Positions 1 to 5,176 of a stretch of 35,563 nucleotides of DNA are shown here, piece by piece. The translations under genes were made by a program, and so were the position numbers. Under the pieces are notes generated by a model that searched no databases, was not told the DNA's origin, and saw nothing but the letters and a program-made list of their open reading frames with translations. Within the stretch, counting starts at the first letter, position 1; each line of letters begins with the position of its first letter. The stretch lies in contig MWDG01000026.1 of the NCBI GenBank assembly GCA_002070455.1, positions 1 to 35,563 of the forward strand. The letters are read 5' to 3'. Source of the stretch: Deltaproteobacteria bacterium ADurb.Bin151. Lineage in GTDB: Bacteria; Desulfobacterota; Syntrophia; Syntrophales; Smithellaceae.

Positions 1-41
1 ATAACAACTTGATATTTTGGTGATACGGTTACTGATTGCAT
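1..41 (-). CDS. AbrB/MazE-type antitoxin, N-terminus only (partial at window edge)
   Basis: The minus strand reads from an ATG at 41 into MQSVTVSPKYQVV and then leaves the window. This opening is typical of SpoVT/AbrB-fold antitoxins (VapB/MazE type), whose first beta strands carry a V-x-x-K-Y/G-Q-V pattern. A GGAGG ribosome-binding site lies 7 nt upstream (plus strand 49-53), and a promoter-like pair sits at 72-101. It is the first gene of cassette 7, placed just after the attC core at 112-118. A toxin gene (PIN or MazF type) would be expected beyond position 1, but that is inference. Only 13 residues are visible, so the family call rests on the motif alone. Confidence 0.6.
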   Translation of the reverse strand, partial: MQSVTVSPKYQVV

Positions 42-71
42 GCCAATACCTCCATCGATCTATTTTGTGCT

Positions 72-101
72 ACGATATCATGATCGATATGGTTTTGTCA
101 A
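72..101 (-). promoter_or_regulatory. Promoter of the AbrB-type cassette
   Basis: On the minus strand TTGACA (plus 96-101) is followed after 18 bp by TATCGT (plus 72-77), four of six matches to the -10 consensus. A start near position 65 would give a leader of roughly 24 nt that includes the GGAGG site. The promoter lies inside the cassette, between its attC core and its start codon, so the cassette could be expressed without the integron promoter. Confidence 0.5.
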
Positions 102-111
102 TGATATTCAT

Positions 112-168
112 ACCCAACGAAAAAAATCAGCCGGAGCGTAGCGATCGGCTGGATTGCTTTTGTTGGGC
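112..168 (-). other. attC site of the HI1419/HI1420-type TA cassette
   Basis: Read on the minus strand (cassette direction), the site starts with the R'' core GCCCAAC (168-162) and ends with the R' core GTTGGGT (118-112). Between them is an imperfect palindrome: on the plus strand CAGCCGGAGC and GATCGGCTGG can pair around the centre. At 57 bp it is the shortest attC here. The stop codon of the antitoxin gene lies 3 bp away. The R'' core is an exact complement of the GTTGGGC that opens the same cassette at 841-835. Confidence 0.85.
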
Positions 169-170
169 TG

Positions 171-476
171 CTATTTGGACGAATGTTCAGCGGCTGCATG
201 TAACTTGATACCCAAGGCGCCAATTACTTTAAGAACAGTATCGAATCCCGGACTTCTTTCACCGGACAGGGCTTTATATAAGCTCTCACGTGATAATCCG
301 GCATCACGCGCAACCTGAGACATGCCTTTAGCTTTTGCAATGTCGCCTAACGCCTTTGCAATAAAGGCCGCATCACCTTTTGATTCCTCAATGCACATTT
401 CCAGATAAGCTGCCATTTCCTGAGGTGTGCGAAGGTGCTCGGATACATCATATTTTGTTGTAACTGTTCTTGCCAT
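171..476 (-). CDS. HTH antitoxin of the HI1420 family (putative addiction module antidote)
   Basis: This 101-aa protein has an N-terminal segment with a LRTPQEMAAYLE pattern and a helix-turn-helix in its second half (about residues 45-85, MSQVARDAGLSRESLYKALS), as in the putative addiction-module antidote family named for Haemophilus HI1420. It should neutralise the toxin encoded just upstream and repress the shared promoter. Its ATG lies 9 nt after the toxin stop and is preceded by a clear GGAG site, unlike the toxin gene. The gene ends 3 bp from the attC core, as is usual for cassette genes. Length matches the family, and the toxin-first order is the family norm. Confidence 0.9.
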   Translation of the reverse strand: MARTVTTKYDVSEHLRTPQEMAAYLEMCIEESKGDAAFIAKALGDIAKAKGMSQVARDAGLSRESLYKALSGERSPGFDTVLKVIGALGIKLHAAAEHSSK

Positions 477-485
477 GATTTACTC

Positions 486-776
486 CTACAAATTTCTTGC
501 CAAGCGAAGTGCGGTTTTAATGTCTTTTGCCTGTGACTTTTTGTCTCCACCCGCCAGCAGGATTATCACCGTACGTTCACGCTTGATGTAATAAACCCGA
601 TAGCCGGGACCATGATCAATACGCATTTCCGAAACACCTTCACCCACTGGCTTGACATCTCCGGGATTGCCCATAGCCAGTCTTTCAATTCTTGCCTGTA
701 TGCGAGCACGACCTCTAATATCTTCTAGGCTGTCAATCCAGTTAGCAAATATTTCGGTTTTGCGAATTTCAATCAT
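486..776 (-). CDS. RelE/ParE-superfamily toxin, HI1419/Gp49-like
   Basis: The 96-aa protein has the pattern of the phage Gp49-like/HI1419 branch of the RelE/ParE fold: an N-terminal two-helix region, a central IRGRARIQARIERLAMGN stretch, then RIDHGPGYRVYYIKRERTVIILLAGGDKKSQAKDI, the most conserved part. Members act as the toxin of a two-gene addiction module, many as ribosome-dependent mRNA interferases; the activity here is inferred. It is the first gene of cassette 6. No Shine-Dalgarno is visible before its ATG, and a promoter -10 box ends only 6 nt upstream, so its message may be leaderless. Confidence 0.9.
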   Translation of the reverse strand: MIEIRKTEIFANWIDSLEDIRGRARIQARIERLAMGNPGDVKPVGEGVSEMRIDHGPGYRVYYIKRERTVIILLAGGDKKSQAKDIKTALRLARNL

Positions 777-782
777 GGCAGT

Positions 783-811
783 ACTGTAGCCTAATGGCTA
801 CACTTTGTCAA
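783..811 (-). promoter_or_regulatory. TA cassette promoter with embedded palindromic operator
   Basis: On the minus strand TTGACA (plus 806-811) is followed at a 17-bp spacing by TACAGT (plus 783-788). The -10 box ends 6 nt before the toxin ATG. A perfect 6-4-6 inverted repeat, GTAGCC-TAAT-GGCTAC (plus 786-801), lies across the spacer and the edge of the -10 box, where a bound HTH antitoxin would block RNA polymerase. That the antitoxin binds it is inference. Confidence 0.72.
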
Positions 812-834
812 TAGATTCTTGAATGAATATTTAT

Positions 835-902
835 GCCCAACGTGAGCAAATAACCGGCACTGAGCGACAGCGAAGCGTCCGTGTTAATTTGCCTTGTTAG
901 GC
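835..902 (-). other. attC site of the zinc-ribbon cassette
   Basis: In cassette direction the R'' core is GCCTAAC (902-896) and the R' core GTTGGGC (841-835), with a GC-rich imperfect palindrome between (68 bp overall). The gene at 906-1481 ends 3 bp from it. The R'' core pairs exactly with GTTAGGC at 1524-1518, the first bases of its own cassette, but not with the R' core of this composite site. Confidence 0.85.
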
Positions 903-905
903 AAG

Positions 906-1481
906 TCATTCCTTCCCAATGAATTCTCCTTCTTCGTTAAGAACATAAGTGGACACGCGGAAGTGAAATCGCGGCCCTGAGTGGTCATGAATGATCTGCA
1001 AGTTCCCACCGCACTTGTGCTGAAAGTCATGCGCAACATTATCTTCAGAGTTAAATCTTAGTGGAGCGGTTCTATCAGACCAGCACTTTAGGCATCTTGC
1101 TTTTGATTTTCTCCTCTTCGCAATTTCAAGCAATCCGCCAACCTCGGCTATCTCCTTGTCCAACCATTCAAGTTGATCCTGCAATTGCCTCTTCTCTGGC
1201 CGATGCCGGAAGTTGGAGAGGAGACCTCGATTCAACTCATCCTGACGATGGCGTACCTCAAGCCGTTCGCGCTCTTTTGAAACCAACTCGTTGTGCAACT
1301 CTCCTTGATTCATTCTTTCGATATCGGAATAGCTTGCACAGTCGTAACACCATCCTTTGGCACGGCCCGTCTCGACGGTCCTCCCGTTCGTGGTTTGATA
1401 TCGAATCCGAATAGGGCGATACACCTCGCGTGTTTCGTAGTCGCAGCCAGTGCAGACAATCCTTGACGAATCAATTGACAT
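906..1481 (-). CDS. Orphan zinc-ribbon and coiled-coil cassette protein, function unknown
   Basis: I do not recognise this 191-aa protein. It has a CxxC pair at C10/C13 and another at C45/C48, which together could form one zinc ribbon. A charged, probably coiled-coil stretch follows (about residues 55-125, rich in E, R, K and L), then a second cysteine set: C130/C133, C157 and several histidines. The pattern suggests a soluble metal-binding protein with two zinc knuckles joined by a helical rod, perhaps acting on nucleic acid, but no function follows. An AGGAG site lies 9 nt before its ATG. There is no room for a promoter between the start and the preceding attC, so it must rely on transcription from cassettes closer to the integrase. 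Confidence 0.75.
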   Translation of the reverse strand: MSIDSSRIVCTGCDYETREVYRPIRIRYQTTNGRTVETGRAKGWCYDCASYSDIERMNQGELHNELVSKERERLEVRHRQDELNRGLLSNFRHRPEKRQLQDQLEWLDKEIAEVGGLLEIAKRRKSKARCLKCWSDRTAPLRFNSEDNVAHDFQHKCGGNLQIIHDHSGPRFHFRVSTYVLNEEGEFIGKE

Positions 1482-1517
1482 AGAGGTTTCTCCTAATAAC
1501 CCAGATAGTTACCTCGC

Positions 1518-1577
1518 GCCTAACGACCAAGCTTAGCCGTGTGAGGAACGAACATCGGCTACAGCGTCTTGTTGGGC
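1518..1577 (-). other. attC site of the HigBA cassette
   Basis: In cassette direction R'' is GCCCAAC (1577-1571) and R' is GTTAGGC (1524-1518), 60 bp in all, with short internal arms. The higA stop codon lies inside the site. The R'' core is the exact complement of GTTGGGC at 2222-2216, where this cassette begins. The R' core here belongs to the next cassette. Confidence 0.85.
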
Positions 1578-1871
1578 CGGATACTTTGACCAAGGTTTGA
1601 TCTTTTTTAGTATGGGGGCAAGAGAGCGCTCGATTACCTCAGTATCATGGGCGGCTTGAGCGCGTAACCAGTAACCGTTGGTTAAACCAAAGAAACGACA
1701 CAGTCTTAAATCTGTATCGGCTGAAACCGAGCGCTTGCCGCTGATAATTTCGCTGATACGCTGGGCTGGCACACCTATTTCCTTGGCCAATCGATACTGA
1801 CTTATCCCCATTGGCTTTAAAAATTCTTCTAATAAGATTTCGCCAGGAGTGATGGGTTCTAACTTCTTCAT
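1533..1871 (-). CDS. higA: HigA-family antitoxin
   Basis: The 112-aa protein opens with the family signature PITPGEILLEEFLKPMGISQ and continues with an XRE-type helix-turn-helix (about residues 21-65: YRLAKEIGVPAQRISEIISG, then RLCRFFGLTNGYWLRAQAAHD). HigA proteins bind and neutralise HigB and repress the operon. The start has a strong GAGGAG site about 9 nt upstream and follows the toxin stop by 12 nt. The C-terminus (after about residue 95) runs into the attC site and ends in VRSSHG, so the last residues are probably contributed by the recombination site. Confidence 0.95.
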   Translation of the reverse strand: MKKLEPITPGEILLEEFLKPMGISQYRLAKEIGVPAQRISEIISGKRSVSADTDLRLCRFFGLTNGYWLRAQAAHDTEVIERSLAPILKKIKPWSKYPAQQDAVADVRSSHG

Positions 1872-1883
1872 AATAGATACTCC

Positions 1884-2162
1884 TCAATGATAATCGACAA
1901 TTTCGACATCTTCTGCACCTGCATCCGTCCAACGAAAACAGAGTCGCCATTGATCGTTAATTCGGATACTGTGTTGATCAAAACGATTACCCTTAAGCGC
2001 CTCAAGGTGATTGCCAGGTGGGACCCTTAAATCATCAAGTCGGCCAGCGATTTCGAGCTGCCTGAGCTTTCGTCGTGCAATCTTGGCAATATTATCGAAC
2101 TGCCTGACATAATTACCTTTTGATAGCGCTTCTGTGTTTTTACATTTAAATGATCTAATCAT
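1884..2162 (-). CDS. higB: HigB-type RelE-family toxin
   Basis: The 92-aa protein has the HigB pattern: MIRSFKCKNTEAL at the N-terminus, the middle motif with LRVPPGNHLEALKG, and the C-terminal RINDQWRLCFRW followed by VEIVDYH. HigB toxins are ribosome-dependent mRNA endonucleases. Length is normal, and the toxin-first order is typical of higBA. The start codon has no Shine-Dalgarno, and a near-consensus promoter ends 7 nt before it, so a leaderless transcript is predicted. The codon choice and AT-rich 5' end differ little from neighbouring cassettes. Confidence 0.95.
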   Translation of the reverse strand: MIRSFKCKNTEALSKGNYVRQFDNIAKIARRKLRQLEIAGRLDDLRVPPGNHLEALKGNRFDQHSIRINDQWRLCFRWTDAGAEDVEIVDYH

Positions 2163-2169
2163 ATATCAT

Positions 2170-2198
2170 ATAATAACGCATGTCGTGATTAACGTCAA
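2170..2198 (-). promoter_or_regulatory. higBA promoter
   Basis: On the minus strand TTGACG (plus 2193-2198) and TATTAT (plus 2170-2175) are separated by exactly 17 bp, five of six matches each. The -10 box ends 7 nt before the higB ATG at 2162, placing the expected transcription start at or next to the start codon. The promoter lies wholly inside the cassette. Confidence 0.78.
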
Positions 2199-2215
2199 GC
2201 ATGATTAATTGTGCG

Positions 2216-2303
2216 GCCCAACGACAGAAATGAGGCGCCGGCGCACCGACGTTTGAAAAAAACCGCCAGCTTATTTCCGGTCGCCTCGATTTTATTGTTG
2301 GCC
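2216..2303 (-). other. attC site of the nuclease cassette
   Basis: In cassette direction R'' is GGCCAAC (2303-2297) and R' is GTTGGGC (2222-2216), 88 bp apart end to end. The internal arms are less regular than in the other sites, with GGCGCCGGCGC as a short GC-rich core. The stop codon of the nuclease gene lies inside the site. Confidence 0.75.
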
Positions 2304-3329
2304 TTCGCTGTTAATTTTCGATGCTGTTTCTTCCAAGCATTTGATTAATAAATCCCTGAATTCTGGATGAACTTTGTAATTATTTTTTATTTGACCGTGA
2401 AAACCACCACTCTCAAATTCAATTATCTGCCTAAGGTGTGGATTCGATTTCTTTGTTAGAAATTGAGAAATATTGCTGAGATAACGACCCGTCTGGCCGA
2501 TGTCGTCACCAATGCCAGCTTCTTGAAGTGCTGCCTTGACCTCCTCGCGCTCATAAGCACGCGGTTCCTGAACGATTATTTCGAGGAAAGCACGAAGACG
2601 CGGCGTTAAATCGCTCGAACGAGTGAGAGACTGTATTATTCTTTCTCTTAACTGATCGTCTGGAAGATTAGCCTTTTCAAGTGAGAATGAACTCTTTCCT
2701 GGTTCCCTCTGCACTTTTTGTTTCGTTTCTTTCTTCTGGATATAATTTTTAGCTTCAGGCAGCGGTATTATTATCTCCGAATTTACGAATAGACTGCCCG
2801 TACCGTCGAGGTGCGGCGTAAGTCGAACACATGCTATGTCAATTTCAAATTCGCGAAGCCAGAGAACTGCAGATATAACTTCCGAATTGAATTCTTTTGA
2901 TACCAAAATTATACGTTGCTGTTGATTAAGCTCCTCAAGTTCGCTGTCTATAAATGCTTCAATTTTATCTTGGGCGTCATCATCATTTGAGCCGAGATAT
3001 TCTGCAAAGGTTTTATAAATTTCATCTTGCGTAAAACTTGAACAGTAAGATGCATATTTGATGGCCTGCCAATCGACATCAGTTCCTGAATCATCTCTTT
3101 TTAACTCAATAATTACTAATGCACCTTGCTTATCCACGGCCAAAAGATCAAGCCGCTTGCCTGAAGGCAAGAAAAGCTCCTTAGCTATTATGAGGAGTTC
3201 CTCTCCGAGAATTTTAGGCGTGCCGCTTATCCATTCTTGAATATCAAATCTCTCTTTAAGGTTGAGAGTGCCAAAGGCAGTGACTGGTATTTCAATCAGT
3301 TTTTTATTTTCAAGGTCTACTTTGTACAT
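2292..3329 (-). CDS. PD-(D/E)XK nuclease-domain cassette protein (NucS/DUF91-like)
   Basis: The 345-aa protein has an N-terminal restriction-endonuclease-like domain. After IISGTP-type strands comes GKRLDLLAVDKQGALVIIEL with K and R following, giving the catalytic triad D61...E75-x-K77 of the PD-(D/E)XK fold as seen in NucS/DUF91 proteins. After a basic linker (about residues 195-215, KKETKQKVQREPGK) there is an alpha-helical C-terminal domain, possibly DNA-binding. A GGGGG site precedes the ATG. It fills cassette 3 alone, with no partner gene, and could be a DNA-processing or defence enzyme; that is inference. It has no promoter of its own that I can find. Confidence 0.8.
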   Translation of the reverse strand: MYKVDLENKKLIEIPVTAFGTLNLKERFDIQEWISGTPKILGEELLIIAKELFLPSGKRLDLLAVDKQGALVIIELKRDDSGTDVDWQAIKYASYCSSFTQDEIYKTFAEYLGSNDDDAQDKIEAFIDSELEELNQQQRIILVSKEFNSEVISAVLWLREFEIDIACVRLTPHLDGTGSLFVNSEIIIPLPEAKNYIQKKETKQKVQREPGKSSFSLEKANLPDDQLRERIIQSLTRSSDLTPRLRAFLEIIVQEPRAYEREEVKAALQEAGIGDDIGQTGRYLSNISQFLTKKSNPHLRQIIEFESGGFHGQIKNNYKVHPEFRDLLIKCLEETASKINSEGQQ

Positions 3330-3364
3330 CTGTGTACCCCCATTGAAATATCGTTATATTTTTG

Positions 3365-3481
3365 GCCCAACGGCGAGTGCGACCGCGCAACTCGCCGTAC
3401 GGGCGCGCGCAGCGCGGCCGTACGAAAAGCTCACCCGGAGCAGCCCAGCGGGCTGCGATCGGGTGGAGCGCCTGGTTACGC
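3365..3481 (-). other. attC site of the BrnTA cassette (long form)
   Basis: In cassette direction R'' is GCGTAAC (3481-3475) and R' is GTTGGGC (3371-3365). At 117 bp this is the longest site. It holds three nested or successive GC-rich arms: CGGCGAGT/ACTCGCCG-type, TACGG/CCGTA around a GCGCGC centre, and CACCCG/CGGGTG around CAGCCC/GGGCTG. The brnA stop codon overlaps the R'' core. Several chance ORFs pass through it because it lacks stops. Confidence 0.85.
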
Positions 3482-3715
3482 GCTTTTTTTATAGTGCGAG
3501 GCATACCAATCTACTACCTCTCTGATCATTCTCTGGTAAGAGGTATTCTGGGCCTTTGCATGTTCTTTGAAGAAAGTGATGCTCGATTTCTTCAAGGAAA
3601 TGGTTACTTTTACATTATCTTCTTTCAATACTAACTTATCCGGAGGCGGGAGAAAGTCTTTAACGACTTTTAAATCGCCCATAGGTTCTTCATTATATTT
3701 TATTTTGCTCTTCAT
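3476..3715 (-). CDS. brnA: BrnA-like antitoxin (CopG/RHH type)
   Basis: I chose the internal ATG at 3715, giving 79 aa starting MKSKIKYNEEPMGDLKVVKD. The longer frame back to 3772 would overlap the toxin gene further and adds a non-conserved tail. The C-terminal half, VKVTISLKKSSITFFKEHAK with AQNTSYQRMIREVVDWYASH after it, is the ribbon-helix-helix pattern of BrnA-like antitoxins: a DNA-contacting strand followed by two helices. It overlaps the end of brnT by 23 nt, as is common for this module. Purine-rich AAAGGAAAG and a GGAGG lie upstream of the ATG within brnT. Confidence 0.85.
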   Translation of the reverse strand: MKSKIKYNEEPMGDLKVVKDFLPPPDKLVLKEDNVKVTISLKKSSITFFKEHAKAQNTSYQRMIREVVDWYASHYKKSA

Positions 3716-3977
3716 AGATTTTCTTTCCTTTCCTCCAGTAGCCCGCACCATAGATACGGATGACGTTGCCATGATACGTAAACCTGACTGTTAAAATACC
3801 CTCGCCGACATGCCCCATACAATAATACCGATTTTCGTCAGTGCTATGGGTAATGTCTTCCGCAATAACACGATGAGGATCAAGAAAAGCGTGTTGCGCA
3901 ATTAAAAAAGATACGCCATGCTTTGTTTGATTTTCTTTATTCTTTTCCTCATCCCATTCAAACGTTGCCTTCTTCAT
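3693..3977 (-). CDS. brnT: BrnT-family toxin
   Basis: The 94-aa protein matches BrnT from end to end: FEWDEEKNKENQTKHGVSF, AQHAFLDPHR, the central ENRYYCMGHVGEGILTVRFT and the C-terminal RIYGAGYWRKGKKIYEE (family motif RIISARxAxxxExxxYE, here somewhat divergent). BrnT is a RelE-fold ribonuclease toxin. The start has no Shine-Dalgarno, and a candidate promoter ends 6 nt before the ATG. It is the first gene of cassette 2. Confidence 0.9.
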   Translation of the reverse strand: MKKATFEWDEEKNKENQTKHGVSFLIAQHAFLDPHRVIAEDITHSTDENRYYCMGHVGEGILTVRFTYHGNVIRIYGAGYWRKGKKIYEEQNKI

Positions 3978-3983
3978 ATGCTG

Positions 3984-4012
3984 AGTATGCCAGATTTATG
4001 TATTTAATACAA
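3984..4012 (-). promoter_or_regulatory. Candidate brnTA promoter
   Basis: On the minus strand TTGTAT (plus 4007-4012) and CATACT (plus 3984-3989) stand 17 bp apart; each matches four of six consensus positions. The -10 box ends 6 nt before the brnT ATG. The match is weaker than at the other toxin cassettes, but geometry is the same, which is why I list it. Confidence 0.5.
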
Positions 4013-4058
4013 TATGATAATATGGGTATATGTATGGCATTTATGTATCTATTTTTAT

Positions 4059-4133
4059 GCATAACGGCCTGGGTAACAGGCTGGCTATGTAGCGCGGCGG
4101 AATAGCCAGTCCTTGTTGACCCAGAGGTTGTGT
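4059..4133 (-). other. attC site of the DUF169 cassette
   Basis: In cassette direction R'' is ACACAAC (4133-4127) and R' is GTTATGC (4065-4059). The arms CTGGCTAT and ATAGCCAG (plus 4080-4087 and 4112-4119 region) form the inner stem. The R'' core is unusual, but it is the exact complement of GTTGTGT at 4917-4911, where this first cassette begins, which supports both boundaries. Confidence 0.8.
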
Positions 4134-4142
4134 GTTGATTGC

Positions 4143-4895
4143 TCACTTTTCTAGTGGATCAAGACGATTATGAAGTTTTTCCCAAACATACGTGTTTAGG
4201 AAGCAGTCATCCATATTTGCATGCATAGAAAGAAATTTCGGCCATGGGATTGAAAAGCTCAGGTGATTTGGTTTTACACACCCCCTAGCACTTGGGTCGA
4301 GCAGTCCGATGACTGCTTTGGGATCTTCGGATTTCAATTCTTTCATTGGGAAAGCGATGAGCATTTCACAACCTGAACAGAATGGAGCTATTACACCATG
4401 AGGTGTCATCGTATCGTAGTTTGCTAAACCGTGCAGCCCTGAAAGAGTGTCTGGGGTACAGAAGAAGAAAACGACCTGAGGATCATCATTCTCAGTTAAT
4501 GAATCCCAGCGTTTGAAGACCAGGTATTTTTTCTCAGCCTTTAAAGGAGGGTTATTTTCAAATATTGCTCTTACATGATCAGGGCCTTTTTTATATCTTT
4601 CGATATTCACCATAAAATTTATTGTTTGCTCGTCAGCCCCGGCAGGTATAAAGCCCAATAAACCCTTTGACCCCCAGCATCCAAGATTATCCTGGTTGAA
4701 AGCACGGGCTTTGCCAATCCGGACAGGGGCCAGTTGGCTGAAAAGGCAGGTAAGGCCGTGTTTATTTGGTTTGGGAGCATCAGGGAATTCAGCACCATTA
4801 AGATCATCCGAATAGAAACATGCTATAGGAAGTTCACTTCCAGCAAAATACTTTTTCCATTTGTCAGTTAAACTTCTTTTTATTGTTAAATCCAT
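4143..4895 (-). CDS. DUF169-family protein
   Basis: I take the ATG at 4895 (MDLTIKRSLTDKWKKYF), which has an AGGAG site 6-8 nt upstream, rather than the longer frame to 4946, whose start would lie outside the cassette boundary at 4917. The 250-aa protein shows the DUF169 pattern: a central GLLGFIPAGAD region, VFFFCTPDTLSGL, HGVIAPFCSGCEMLIAFP with cysteines, and the C-terminal signature DPSARGCVKPNHLSFSIPWP. The biochemical function of DUF169 is not known. It is cassette 1, next to attI, so it would be read first from any integron promoter. Confidence 0.85.
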   Translation of the reverse strand: MDLTIKRSLTDKWKKYFAGSELPIACFYSDDLNGAEFPDAPKPNKHGLTCLFSQLAPVRIGKARAFNQDNLGCWGSKGLLGFIPAGADEQTINFMVNIERYKKGPDHVRAIFENNPPLKAEKKYLVFKRWDSLTENDDPQVVFFFCTPDTLSGLHGLANYDTMTPHGVIAPFCSGCEMLIAFPMKELKSEDPKAVIGLLDPSARGCVKPNHLSFSIPWPKFLSMHANMDDCFLNTYVWEKLHNRLDPLEK

Positions 4896-4910
4896 AGTAT
4901 TCTCCTTTTC

Positions 4911-4960
4911 ACACAACAGAGTAATAGACGGAAAATGTTCCATCATATTGGATCATATAG
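4911..4960 (-). other. Likely attI/first-cassette junction
   Basis: GTTGTGT on the minus strand (4917-4911) fits the recombination core and is the exact complement of the R'' core of cassette 1 (4133-4127), so the junction G/TT should be at 4917/4916. Beyond it, towards the integrase, lie two short direct repeats ATATGATCCA and ATATGATGGA (minus strand, 4960-4940 region), possible integrase-binding repeats of attI. No clear Pc promoter facing the array was found between here and the integrase gene. Confidence 0.6.
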
Positions 4961-4971
4961 ATGGAAAGAAT

Positions 4972-5093
4972 TTCCACTTATTCTGATATTAAAGTATAAA
5001 ACATGGAAAATTGGCCGCTGAATATTCCACTTATTACATTTTGAGTTGCCAAATTCCACTTATTACGCTATTCAAGGGCAAAATATGGAAAAT
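4972..5093. repeat. Repeat cluster between attI and intI
   Basis: TTCCACTTATT occurs three times on the plus strand (4972-4982, 5025-5035, 5054-5064); the last two share two more bases. The first and third copies are each followed, at an identical distance of 31 bp from repeat start, by ATGGAAAAT (5003 and 5085), so a roughly 40-bp composite unit is duplicated with an 82-bp period. TTCCA and TGGAA also make each unit an inverted pair. The cluster fills most of the 280 bases between the DUF169 gene and intI. It may bind the integrase or a regulator; function unknown. Confidence 0.75.
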
Positions 5094-5176
5094 CAAGCTC
5101 GTCTGCCCTGCTGCATTCTCCTTAGCCAATAACGAAGAAGTTTTATATATAATGAATAATATTTTATTTTTTTAAT

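Noticed and set aside
17..208. Plus-strand ORF of 63 codons at the left end
   Set aside because: It runs antisense through the AbrB-type start, a promoter and an attC site and has no ribosome site; cassette genes here are all on the minus strand.
3237..3634. Several overlapping ORFs on both strands around the long attC site
   Set aside because: They exist because the GC-rich palindrome lacks stop codons; their translations are repeat-like and match no family pattern.
4972..5064. Three TTCCACTTATT repeats as a CRISPR array
   Set aside because: Repeats are only 11-13 bp and spacings are unequal (53 and 29 bp); no cas genes are present.
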